Shown: positions 1 to 9,621 of the stretch, piece by piece
Numbering within the stretch: the first letter of the stretch is position 1
Layout of the letters: the number at the start of each line of letters is the position of its first letter
Assembly (NCBI RefSeq): GCF_023101765.2
Contig: NC_064233.1
Coordinates: forward strand, 4,115,501-4,179,500
Length of the DNA: 64,000 bases
Origin: Spodoptera frugiperda
Taxonomy: Eukaryota; Arthropoda; Insecta; Lepidoptera; Noctuidae
Reading direction: 5' to 3'
Position numbers and translations under genes: made by a program
The notes under the pieces: model-generated
Databases searched by the model: none
Seen by the model: only the letters and a program-made list of their open reading frames with translations
What the model was told of the DNA's origin: nothing

Positions 1-42
1 TATATTTATTTTGACTATATAATATAAGGTTTATAATATAAT

Positions 43-365
43 GACTGCCTCGTTGGGCGAGAGGTCACAAGTCCGACTGCCGGGCAAAGTATTACTTGGA
101 TTTTTTCGGATTTTCGAATTTTTTTCAGTAGTAACACAGAGTCTGGAATTGTGTGAATACGCTGGTAATCAGCCAGACGTATCACCTGATGGTAAGCAAT
201 CGCCGCCGCCCATAAACATTCGAAACACCAGAGGCATTACAAGTACGTTACCTTTTAGGGGTAGAAATTTAAGGGATGTTGGGGAATCGGGGGTTGGGAA
301 GATTGGGCTCTCCCCCACTAAACTCCTAAGTTCCTACTCCTGCTCCGAGTCGGGTTACTGTGGTT
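43..365 (+). repeat. SINE-A head fused to family C fragment
   Basis: Bases 43-160 match the SINE-A consensus seen many times here (tRNA-like start, then a stretch ending in the 'cacggagtctggaatt' block). From about 171 the sequence switches to family C ('cacctgatggtaagcaatcg' onward) without SINE-A's usual tail. It looks like an insertion or recombination scar upstream of the chitinase exons. Confidence 0.7.
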
Positions 366-504
366 TTATTTATTTATTTATTTAAATATACTTTATTGAA
401 CACATTTAAGTAGCCTAGGTTATATATTTTTTAGTAGTATGCGTACAATGGGCGCATAATTATTATCTATATTTATTTAATTATTTTTTTTTAGTTTTAT
501 AGAG

Positions 505-690
505 TTTGTTTGATTGTTTGTTTGAACGCGCTAATCTCCGGAACTACTGTTCCGATTTGAATAATTCTTTTTGTGTTGTATAGTTCATTTATCGAGGAAG
601 GCTATAGGCTATAAAACATCACGCTATGACTAATAGGAGCTGAACAGAGCGGGTGAAACCGCGCGGAAGTAGATAGTTTTGTATATGCGT
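505..690 (+). repeat. family I interspersed repeat
   Basis: Starts near a run of TTGTTTG and ends near 'ggtgaaaccgcgcggaag'. The reverse complement recurs at 6205-6400, and diverged relatives lie at 30560-30645, 37825-38105 and 38935-39120. No coding capacity seen; probably the tail of a retroelement. Confidence 0.6.
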
Positions 691-735
691 CATTCTTACC
701 TTATTTACTTATCTTTATAATTCTTTCATTTACAG

Positions 736-3700
736 GACCAAAACATGGCAAAAAGGTAGTCTGCTACATAGCTACCTGGGCGGTGTACCGGCCAGATCCT
801 GGCAGGTTCAGCTTGGAAGACCTGGAGCCTGGACTATGTACCCACCTCGTGTACTCCTTCGCCGGTCTCAATGAGACTTCTAACACTATTAAGAGTCTTG
901 GTAAGTTGTTTTTTCCTTTAACAAGCTTTGATTTAACTTGCAATGTATGTATGTGTGTGTGTGTGTGTAAAGTGGAATCTTGCAACAAAATTTTGAAGCA
1001 GACATTTTCAATTCGATTTTGTATACACGTTTAGTTTGCATGACTATAATTGTTTAGTCCCATAAAACCTATTTTTTTTTCCATAGCACACATCCATAGC
1101 ACGCACCTATAGCACACATTTATAGCACGCATCTTTCCATATAAAAAACATATCTTAGCTGAGTCCGTTTCCACCAGTGCTAAGCTATGTGTACCAATGA
1201 ATATGATTGGTGGAAATCAAACGCATCCACAGCAACGTAGCATAGCCTAAGGAAATCCAATAGCACTTTAACCGCTTAAAACTAATCAATCAACGAGGCT
1301 TTGAAACATTGTCTGTCTACCACTCTTCAGGAAAGATGTTCAGAAACTATACATCAATAATTATGTGCATGCAATATGAATGTGTGAGTTGAATGACACT
1401 TGTATGAGTTGCGTGTTTCATACATACATACATTACAGACATATGTCGTGATGTCTCTGCTTTCTTTGTAATTATTTTGTAGCTAAGTAAAAAAAGCTTA
1501 TCCACATTTGCTCTTCTCGTGTAATGAAACCGAGACCTCTTAAAACCAATCTAATAATCCCCATCTCATCTTACAGATCCCTGGCAAGACCTAGAGACAG
1601 ACTACGGCAAAGCCGGTTACAAGCGCCTGGTGGCGATGAAGGCCAAGTACCCACATCTGAAGGTGACCCTGGCCATCGGAGGATGGAACGAGGGGTCTCC
1701 AAGGTACTCCAACATGGCCAACAAGACAGAGAGCAGGGCTGCTTTCATTAAGAGCGTTTTACTGATGCTGAAGTAAGTAGAACAATATTGAACTTATTAG
1801 GGTATTATCCTACTAGTCAAATTCAATACTTTTGTCAATATTTCAAAAACTATACTTTTCTGTGAATTTTGTATGACATTGCAAATTATGACGTCATATT
1901 TTTTTGTCAAGTCAAATAGCATAGGTACTTATTACGCAAAAAATAGCAAGAAAAATTTAATAAATAAGTATATCGTCAAATGAATGAATGAAAAAACGAT
2001 TATTTTGGGATATTTTATTATTATATTGAAATATAATAATGATTATGCTATTCGGCTTACTCACGTAATTATTTGACGACGAACTCGACTAGTTTCAAGT
2101 CGTGCGACGCGGAATGCTGCTCATGAATATGAGCCTCTCGCATGGCTTGAAACTAGTCGAGTTCCTCGTCAAATAGTTACTTGAGTAAGCCAAAAACATA
2201 ATAATTAATTTAGTATGTCTCATGAAAGTTATAATATAAACATGAGTTTCAAATTAATAATACATTTCAATTAATCCCACGCTTTTCCTGTTTACTCCAA
2301 TGAAATTCGTCATTGAATTGATAATAATATTTGTTACTCCGTCATTTATGCTTATAACGGGTGTCCCAACAAGAACGCAAGATTTAAATTTGGCGGCATT
2401 CGAAGTATTATTGTTTGCCATTTGAACAAGTGTTATTGTTTGTTAGTATAAGGTACGAGGTTAGTAAAATGGAGCGCTACACGATTGAAAATGAGGCAGG
2501 TCAAGCGCAAATAGTCAATCATGGTGTTCGATATCGTAAAATGATAACCAGTTTATCCGTACCTCGAATTGAAGAAATGGATTTGGAAGGCATGTGGTTT
2601 CAACAAGATGGCGCCACATGTCATACAACCAGAAAAACAATTGAATTGCTGCATCAGACATGTCCCGGTCGTGTTATTTCACGTTTTGGAGACCAGAATT
2701 GGCCGCCTAGATCATGTGATTTATCAATATTAGACTTTTTCTTTGGGGTTTCTTAAAGTCGATGGTTTATGCGAATAAGCCGACGACGACTCAAGTCTAA
2801 AAAGGAAATTGGACGCTGTATTAATGAAATACCGCAGCATTTATGCAAAACGGTCATTGAAAAATTCATTAAAAGATCGCGTATGTTTCAGCAAAGCCGC
2901 GGCGGCCATCTGCCCGATGTATTGTTCCATAGATAACCTCATCTTCTCTACTTTACGATAATATAAAGCTTTCACGATTTTTTTGAAAATATCTGCGTTT
3001 TATTTAACATTCAAATCTTGCGTTCTTGTTGGGACACCCTTTATTATATTAATACTGGCAAAAGCTTAATATTATGCACCTAATATAAAAAAAAATGTCG
3101 GACAGACAAAAAGCGATTAGCATAAAAATCCAGGTTATCGCGTCAATGAGTTATTCCCCTAAATCTTGATAAAACTGTGACCAGCCACAAATTCCTTTAA
3201 GAGCTTTTGTTCAGCAGTGGACGTATTTCGTATTGATAGGAATGATAAATATTCAATACATATAAAAGTTTGGGACGTGACTTTTTTGAGTGGGGAAAAT
3301 CATCTAATCATCAGACTTTTCCCGCTTTGGGTGAGGTGAGTGGGAGTGTCAGACTCTTACTGACTAAAAACCATCCCGTTCCTACTTCTGCCCCTTGAGC
3401 CGGGGCCCTGGTAACCCATCGGGTCTTCAGCGGCATCGTATCGCGCATCAGCCCTACTGAGATAGGAATATGTTGTGGTTTGATGGCTCTTTGAGGTGCA
3501 CGCGGAACCCGACGCGCCGTGCGTACAGGTCTAGTTCTGGAAAGGTGGCGAGCTACCCTTTCCCGTTGTCCTCAGGCTCGTACTTGCAGTACTATGTATA
3601 ATGTTACAATTATATTTTTCTTCTTTTCCAGTAACTACAAGTTCGATGGTCTGGACTTGGATTGGGAGTACCCTACCAAGAGAGATGGCAAGCCCTATGA

Positions 3701-6700
3701 TAGAGAGAACTTCGTTCTACTTGTTAAGGTAATGATAAATACCTATTTGTTTTGAATGGCGGATTTTTCTTTTGCTTGCCCTACTTCTGTAATATGATAC
3801 ACAATTCCCCTTAATTTTATTATTAGATCTAATACATATTGTGTGGTCATAGCTAATTAAAATACATTTGTTCTCACTTTTAATCTTCACTTGGGTGTTG
3901 TTATAATGGAATAGGGGCTATGTATATAATATTCTGTCTAATCAAACCATTTATTTGTGTTTCTGCATCAAAAAAAATAATAAAATAACGCTTATAACAC
4001 CCCGAAAATTTATATTATCTGCAATATTTAATTATATTGTAAATTATTAGTTGTATTGCCAACATAACTAATATTTTGAATAGAATCAGGTGTTACTTTG
4101 CGGAAATCCTTGCTTAATTAACACACAGAGTGGTTTGTTGCATGTCGTGTGTGTGTTTTATGTTGCACCTCTGCTGCTTGAACATTAATTGCGGGCGGGA
4201 GGGTGGTCTGCACACCGCATGCTAAAAATACATCTATAAGCGACTGAAAACTGAAAATCTATTGTATTGTTAACATAACTAACAGCAAAACTCATAAAAA
4301 ATACTTAAAAAAATTACAGTCCCAAAAATATGCCTAAAGAATTCCTTTTCGAAATTTTCTAGGAACTCAGTGAGGCGTTCGAGCCACACGGCTACATTCT
4401 AACAGCAGCGCTCGGAGCTGGTAAATCCACTATGGAGACGGCGTATGACCTGGCCAAGTTGAGCAGATACTTGGACCTCATACACATGATGTGTTACGAT
4501 TACCACGGCACCTGGGATGGTGTGCTGGGAGCCAATGCACCGCTGAAAGGCATCAATGAAAATGATACTTTGAGTGTGGTAAGTTGCAGTTTTATTTGGC
4601 TATATTATTTGCATGTTTGGCGCGATAGACTGCACGATTGGCGCGGTGGCTGGGCAATTGGCAGCCGTGCAACGTGTAGCGGGTTCGATTCCCGCACGAA
4701 ACAATTATTTGTGTGATCAGGAGCAGCAGGAGTAGGAACGGCATGGTTTTTAGTAAGAGTCTGACTCCCTCTTGATTCATTCATGGCGAGAAAAGGCATT
4801 GGATGATTTTCCCCTTAAAAATAGTATCTACCTGGAATGAAACGTATCTTCAAAGATATCATCTGATTTTTTTTTATATTTGATGGGTCGACGTTTGGCC
4901 GCTATCTCACCTGATGGTAAGTGATGATGCGGCCTACGACGGAGCACGTCTGCCCATAAGCAACCTATTCACTCGGGCTTTGAAGACACCCAGGTTATAC
5001 CCATCAGGAAACACAGACTCCGGCAAAGAATTCCACTTCTTAGCAGTTCGCACAAGGAAGCTTGAAGCGAAGCGCTTCGTGCGAGTGGGTGGGATATCTA
5101 CCATGAAGCGGTGGTGCAAAGACGCTTTACCGATTGTCTTGTGGTTCGATGATAGAAAGGACTAGGGGGAATCAAGTTATGCAATTCTGACTCATTTAAG
5201 TATTAGAACTCAAAACGGGATATTTACCATGTTTTTCTATATTTCAGTTTTAGTGACCATATCAGTTTAAAAACGTATATCTGACTCATTTATTCTAACT
5301 CACTAATCTTTTTTCCTTTTTCTTTCCCAGGAATGGACAGTAGAATACCTTTTATCTCACGGCGTGAGTCCCTACAAGATGGTGCTCGGTCTCCCGATGT
5401 ATGGGCGGACCTTCTTGCTGACAGACCCTGCCACCAGGGTGCTGGAGTACGGCTCTACTCCTGTGAAAGCTACCGGCTTCAAAGGACCGTATACTGGTGA
5501 AGCTGGTTTCATGGGGTACAATGAGGTGAGGTCTACTTATAATTGTTCTTTTTTGCGTTTTTGAAAATGAACACCATTTTAACCAACCATACGAACTGCA
5601 CTATTCTAATCTTCGTGCTGTAAGAGAAAAATGTTAATAGAGCTATCAACACTGCACTATTGACTGCACAGTTGGTTCGGTCCCTGGGCAACCGGATGCC
5701 ACGCAATGTGTAGCGGGTTCGATTTCCGCATGGAGCAACTGTTTGTGTAATCCGTGACCATTTGAGTTATAAATCCCATGTAATAGGGGGTTGAGTCTAT
5801 TGTCAAATACCGGACAAAATTCCAGACTCCATGCTACCATTGAGATCGAAAAACCGAAAAAAACCTAGTAATATTTTCACCCAACACGAGAATCGAACTT
5901 GAGACCCCTTGCCCGGCAGTCGCAATTGCGACCACTCGACCAACGAGGCAGTCACCAATCAAAGTCTTAATGTTATATGTACTTCCAGATCTGTGCTGAG
6001 ACGATGAACAAATCTTCACCCTGGGTCTACCACTGGCATGAGCAGTCTGCCACGCCTTACCTCAGAGACGGAGAGAAAGTCATCTCCTATGACAACGGAC
6101 GGTCTATTGCTATTAAAGTCAAGTAAGTTGCTTTCTATACCTGGTATTATAAAAATAAGTCTTCTTTTGCGTCTGTCGGTCTTTTCGGGGATATATGTAT
6201 ACACTAGCTACTTCTGCGCGGTTTCACCCGCACTGCTCAGTTCCTATTGATCGTGGCGTAATGATTTATAGCCTATAACCTTCCTTGATAAATGCGCTAT
6301 CCAACACAAAAAGAATTATTCAAATCAGACCCGTAGTTCCTGAGATTAGCGCGTTCAAACAAACAAACAAACTCTTCAGCTTTATAATATTAGTATAGAT
6401 TTAAGTGTGGGAGAGCCATGCTTCGGCACGAATGGGCCGGTTCGACCGGAGTGATACCATGGCCTCACAGAAAACCGACGTGAAACAATGCTTGCGTTGT
6501 GTGAGTGAGGTTACCAGACGCCCAAATACCTACCTTAATAATTAATTCCCGATTCCCCAACAACCCTTAAATTCCAAACCACCAAAAGGCCGGTAACGCA
6601 CTTATAACGCCTCTGGTGTTTCGGATGTCTATGGGTGGCGACGATTGCTTACCATCAGGTGACCCGTCTGCTCGTTTACCGGCTTATACCATAAAAATAT

Positions 6701-7699
6701 TAATATTGTACTAAAAAACTTTAATTTCTTTCACAGAATGGCCATAGATAAAGGTCTTGGAGGCGTTATGGTGTGGTCCATAGATACAGATGACTTCAGA
6801 GGTATTTGCAAGGAGACTGACGCGTACATTGACTTCGTGGAGCGCCATAGGCGGATGGTGACCGATCCCGTCGTCAACAAGGCTGTTAAGAACTTGAATA
6901 TACCTGATGGTAAGTTATTTTTTCACTTTATAGTTTATTAGTCTAGCTGCACAGTTGGCGGGTTTGCGGACGGCGAACAAAGGTAACTCGCATCCCGACC
7001 AGAAAGTCCAGAAACAGACCCGTGTGTACGGCGCCGAACGCTCTGCATGCGCCTCAAAAAGCTATCAGACCACCATAGACGGGGCTCTGTAGGGCTGATG
7101 CCTGATCCGTGGCTACGGACTACCTAGGGTGCTTACCGGGCTCCGGTTCGAAATGCAGGAGTAGGAATGGGATGATTTTTAGTCAATAAGAATCTAACAC
7201 TCCTCTCGTTCTAACTAATACGAAACTATCGTTTTCTTTTTCTTCTCTTCTAATAATACCATCTGATTTTGTTTTGTTTTGTTTTGTTTTGGGATCCAAG
7301 ACATTCATTCATGTCCCTGGGACGGGCGGTACTTTTAATTTGGCCCTTCTTGAATATATCGCCAATAATTTTTGCCATAATTATGAAATATAATTTCTAA
7401 CCCAAAAAACTTTCTTCACAGTAACCCAAGTAGGCTCAAAAGGCCCAGCCTACGTGCTACAAGACAACATACTCCAACTACGTCTGCCCCAGCCGAAATA
7501 CATAAACTACGCGCTAATGCAAACGATAAACGACGCTATTACCTTAGCCGTAGAGGAGAAAAGGATTTTGGATGAAGTCGAACGTCTGGAGAGTGACAAT
7601 GTGATAAGAAAGGTGGAGGATAAAGGAGGTAATGGGCATAGTATTAGAAGTAGTATAGTTGGTATTGTACTATGTGCTTTGGTCGTCTTGAATTTGTAG
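736..7699 (+). CDS. Cht2: Cht2-type GH18 chitinase (5' partial)
   Basis: Secreted or surface-tethered chitinase that cleaves beta-1,4 GlcNAc chains of chitin. Eight exons: 736-900, 1577-1772, 3632-3728, 4363-4578, 5331-5525, 5989-6122, 6737-6909, 7422-7699. All junctions are GT-AG and keep frame, giving 483 visible residues. The four GH18 motifs are present: KVTLAIGGWNEGS (about 83-95), FDGLDLDWEYP with catalytic Glu about 132, MCYDYHG (about 195-201) and GVMVWSIDTDDF (about 343-354), so it should be active. There is no chitin-binding domain. The last 20 or so residues are hydrophobic (IVGIVLCALVVLNL then stop), as expected for a GPI-anchor signal or C-terminal membrane segment. The first visible exon opens in phase 2 just before KKVVCYIATWAVYRP, so the signal-peptide exon lies left of base 1. 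Residue pattern fits insect group VII (Cht2) better than Cht5, Cht7 or Cht10, from family memory rather than a search. Confidence 0.88.
940..968. repeat. (TG)n microsatellite
   Basis: ATGTATG followed by a short pure TG run, in chitinase intron 1 close to the donor site. Confidence 0.85.
1080..1255. mobile_element. family E MITE fragment
   Basis: Matches one half of the inverted-repeat element seen almost whole at 44247-44712 ('cacagcaacgtagcatagc' end and the 'accagtgctaagctatgtg' block). It lies in chitinase intron 1. Confidence 0.6.
2030..2240. mobile_element. family F palindromic MITE
   Basis: A long inverted repeat around a GC-rich centre: 'tcgactagtttcaag' on the left pairs with 'cttgaaactagtcga' on the right, and 'cggcttactcacg' pairs with 'cttgagtaagcc'. 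Right end carries the shared outer terminus 'aatttagtatgtctcatg'. It lies in chitinase intron 2. Confidence 0.75.
2359..3039 (+). mobile_element. Tc1/mariner-like transposon, internally deleted
   Basis: Terminal inverted repeats of about 31 bases (2359-2389 and 3009-3039, starting GGGTGTCCCAACAAGAACGC, one mismatch) enclose a decayed transposase. TA dinucleotides flank both ends within three bases, fitting the TA target of this superfamily. At 681 bases it is about half the length of a whole element. It sits in chitinase intron 2. Confidence 0.8.
2469..2936 (+). pseudogene. Tc1/mariner-like transposase remnant
   Basis: An ATG at 2469 opens a reading frame whose first 35 or so residues run straight into a C-terminal catalytic segment: WFQQDGATCHT, then NWPPRSCDLSILDFFF. 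The middle of the DDE domain is missing. After about 2750 a frameshift and a stop break the rest, although the tail (FIKRSRMFQQSRGGHL, stop at 2934) is still readable in another frame. It cannot encode a working transposase. Confidence 0.8.
3285..3610 (-). mobile_element. family D (R1-like retrotransposon) 3' end
   Basis: Matches the 3' untranslated part of the R1-like element at 39430-40434 ('gtcagactcttactgac', 'ctgatggctctttgagg', 'ggcgagctaccctt'). Truncated before any coding sequence. It ends about 20 bases before the branch and acceptor region of chitinase exon 3. Confidence 0.75.
4628..4818 (+). mobile_element. SINE-B head joined to family D tail
   Basis: Bases 4628-4718 are a SINE-B head with a tRNA-like B box ('gcgggttcgattcccgca'). 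From about 4719 it changes abruptly to family D 3' sequence in plus orientation. It lies in chitinase intron 4. Confidence 0.7.
4870..5165 (-). pseudogene. LINE ORF2 C-terminal fragment (jockey/CR1-like)
   Basis: Minus-strand translation gives RTAKKWNSLPESVFPD and YNLGVFKARVNRLL, the typical end of a jockey- or CR1-like reverse transcriptase ORF, followed by a stop. Only the last 60 residues or so are readable. A second copy in plus orientation is at 25160-25315. It is in chitinase intron 4. Confidence 0.7.
5652..5953. mobile_element. SINE-B (+) next to SINE-A (-)
   Basis: 5652-5757 is a SINE-B head in plus orientation. 5764-5953 is a SINE-A in minus orientation ending in its tRNA-like head ('cgaccactcgaccaacgagg' read as reverse complement). 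Both fill chitinase intron 5. Confidence 0.75.
6205..6400 (-). repeat. family I interspersed repeat
   Basis: Reverse complement of the repeat at 505-690, flanking the same gene in opposite orientation. In chitinase intron 6. Confidence 0.65.
6405..6705 (-). repeat. family C repeat, near full length
   Basis: Near full-length copy of the most abundant repeat of the window: 'gtgggagagccatgcttcgg' at the left and 'gtttaccggcttataccata' at the right. In chitinase intron 6, 30 bases from exon 7. Confidence 0.8.
6955..7210 (+). mobile_element. family D 3' end
   Basis: Plus-oriented R1-like 3' untranslated fragment ending in 'gatttttagtcaataagaa'. In chitinase intron 7. Confidence 0.7.
7255..7350 (+). 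repeat. family M repeat with (TTTTG)n
   Basis: A TTTTG pentanucleotide run leads into 'gggatccaagacattcattc', shared with copies at 25340-25510 and 55490-55640. Nature unknown. Confidence 0.55.
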
Positions 7700-7738
7700 A
7701 GTTCCTAGTATTGAATAGGGATGATGACGGGGTATGAA

Positions 7739-7744
7739 AATAAA
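7739..7744 (+). promoter_or_regulatory. candidate poly(A) signal of Cht2
   Basis: AATAAA 40 bases after the chitinase stop. It is formed from family G sequence, so the gene may use a transposon-supplied polyadenylation signal. Confidence 0.5.
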
Positions 7745-7756
7745 AAATCTATTTAC

Positions 7757-7892
7757 GGCCAATTCCAATAACCTATCTATCGGTAGATTTGCTTACTAGA
7801 GATAGTATTTTGACATAAGCCCCATACAAAATGTGTCAAAATTCTACCTCTGGTAGGCAAATCTACCGATAGGTAGGTTATTGGAATTGGCC
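7757..7892. mobile_element. family J hairpin MITE
   Basis: The whole 136 bases fold on themselves: arms of about 60 bases starting GGCCAATTCCAATAACCTA pair with few mismatches around a short loop near 7820. Inserted in family G. Confidence 0.8.
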
Positions 7893-7933
7893 TATAGTCC
7901 GTCAGTTAGGTAATGAAAAGATATTACTGCCGC

Positions 7934-8037
7934 ACTCAGAGTCACTTAATGATTACTTAAACTATTCCTTAGTAACGATTTTGTATCGAAAGCAATTGCT
8001 GAGGGATGGGTTAAGTAATCATTAAATGACTCTGAGT
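7934..8037. mobile_element. family K MITE
   Basis: Inverted repeats of 27 bases with one mismatch, starting ACTCAGAGTCACTTAATGAT, enclose about 50 bases. A diverged copy is at about 14005-14120. Second insertion inside family G. Confidence 0.7.
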
Positions 8038-8310
8038 AAGACGGTTAGATACGTATTTTTTTATTTTGTTATATACTATACAGATAACAATACATAAAAT
8101 TAAATTAAACTAAGTTTAGGAGTGGGAGCAAATACGTCATTTCTACATATAAAACGTATCTAAAAGTGACGTCACGCGATATTTCAAATCAATATATTAT
8201 CTTGGAAAGTATTTGTTTAAGAAAATAAAAAATACGTGTCTAATGTTTTAAAATAATCTACAAGACGGACATTAAAATATAAATTAGTCATCTACCCTAT
8301 TGAGTAGGGT

Positions 8311-9214
8311 TTCTTTTTGTTTTTGAAATTGTGAGAGTCGACAAGAACTTTTGGTGAAATCAGTGTTCTTTTTAATATTCTTGTATGATGTAATTTTGTT
8401 AGGCTATTCTATAACCTCAGTATGAGATTGTTTTACGTTTCAATTATTTTAAACGTAAAGCAAACTCCTACTAAAGCTATAGGATAGCTTAATCTAATTC
8501 TGTACCTAATCATGGTAACATATCATTGAAAATTTACTCACTATGTCTACCAATTGTACAGAAGATACTACATAGACATTTGGTAGACGTTACGAAGACA
8601 TTTAGTAGACATTAGGTAGACACCAAGTTGACATTTGGTAGACACTAAGTTGACATTAGGTATCTATTCCTAAATTCTATGTATTGAAAAGTCGAAACAA
8701 TATATTCTTGACTAAGGAAAATATTCAATTCCTATACTGTGATTATTTTACTTAAAAAATTTCTAATCTTTTGTCTATATCAGTAGTTTTGATACTTGAA
8801 AAGTTAACAGTGATGGATCAATTTTAATCATTGATGTTCATTAGATTATTTTTTTGAAATCTACGATGTGAAATAAACATTAAAATAATGTTTATAGTTT
8901 TATACTGCCACAAATTAATTATTTTCATTAAATAAATAATTACTTAAAAGTAGTTTTGTAAATATATTTTAGTATTTTATGTCTCTTTTTTCCTATAAAA
9001 AAGTATAGTTTGATGTGCTGTCCTAAATATAATTATGCGAAATTGGTTAGCAATTTTGCTAAATTCAAAGATTTTTTTAATACTAAGTACTTATTATGTA
9101 TTTTTGAAATACTCAATATTTTTACTATATTTTGTGTTCTGTGTTTTTCTTTTATACGTTTATAAATAAAATATTTTTTTTGTCATATTTGGGTTTGTTT
9201 TATTTAAGAGAGAT
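8311..9214. other. AT-rich intergenic DNA, no gene seen
   Basis: No exon-like sequence on either strand. It holds a family L trace at about 8418-8490 and the minisatellite below. Confidence 0.6.
8570..8665. repeat. minisatellite, GACATTTGGTAGACA-like unit
   Basis: Five or so imperfect tandem copies of 'agacatttggtagacac' / 'agttgacattaggta' lie head to tail. Confidence 0.7.
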
Positions 9215-9530
9215 ATCTAAGGTGTTCTAAAAGTATCTGCCACGGCTTTAATGGAAGGTAGTGTTGAGTTTGAAGATTACGATATTAAATATAAATTGTT
9301 GATATTTTTTTTTAATTTGTCAATATTTTTTATGCAAAAAATATCTACGTATGAGTTTGTTATGAAAGAGTTATCTCTTTCACCTTTTGGGGTTACGAAT
9401 TTAAGGGTTTTTGAGGAAACGGGGATTAGCAAGGGGGGATGATTGGCAAGAGGGGTTAATTGGACCTTCGGTAACCTCACTCACACAACGAAACACAACA
9501 CAAGCGTTGTTTCACGTCGGTTTTCTGTGT
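9215..9530 (+). repeat. repeat half-unit plus family C fragment
   Basis: 9215-9300 matches half of the inverted duplicate at 46640-46750 ('ggtgttctaaaagt', 'ctgccacggct'). 9370-9530 is a 3' fragment of family C. Confidence 0.6.
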
Positions 9531-9621
9531 GTGTATTAAAGTGTCGAAATAAGACAAAGTAAGTAATCTAAGTAATAAATAACGATATATTTAAGTTAAT
9601 TATTTACTTAATTAGAATAAT

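Larger units (their letters stand above)
7712..8310 (-). mobile_element. family G repeat split by two MITEs
   Basis: Compared with the uninterrupted copy at 37190-37500, this minus-strand copy carries two inserted inverted-repeat elements (7757-7892 and 7934-8037). It starts about 12 bases after the chitinase stop codon, so most of the chitinase 3' UTR is transposon sequence. Confidence 0.75.

Noticed and set aside
5364..5564. Separate small gene suggested by a 66-codon frame
   Set aside because: It is exon 5 of the chitinase plus intron read-through.
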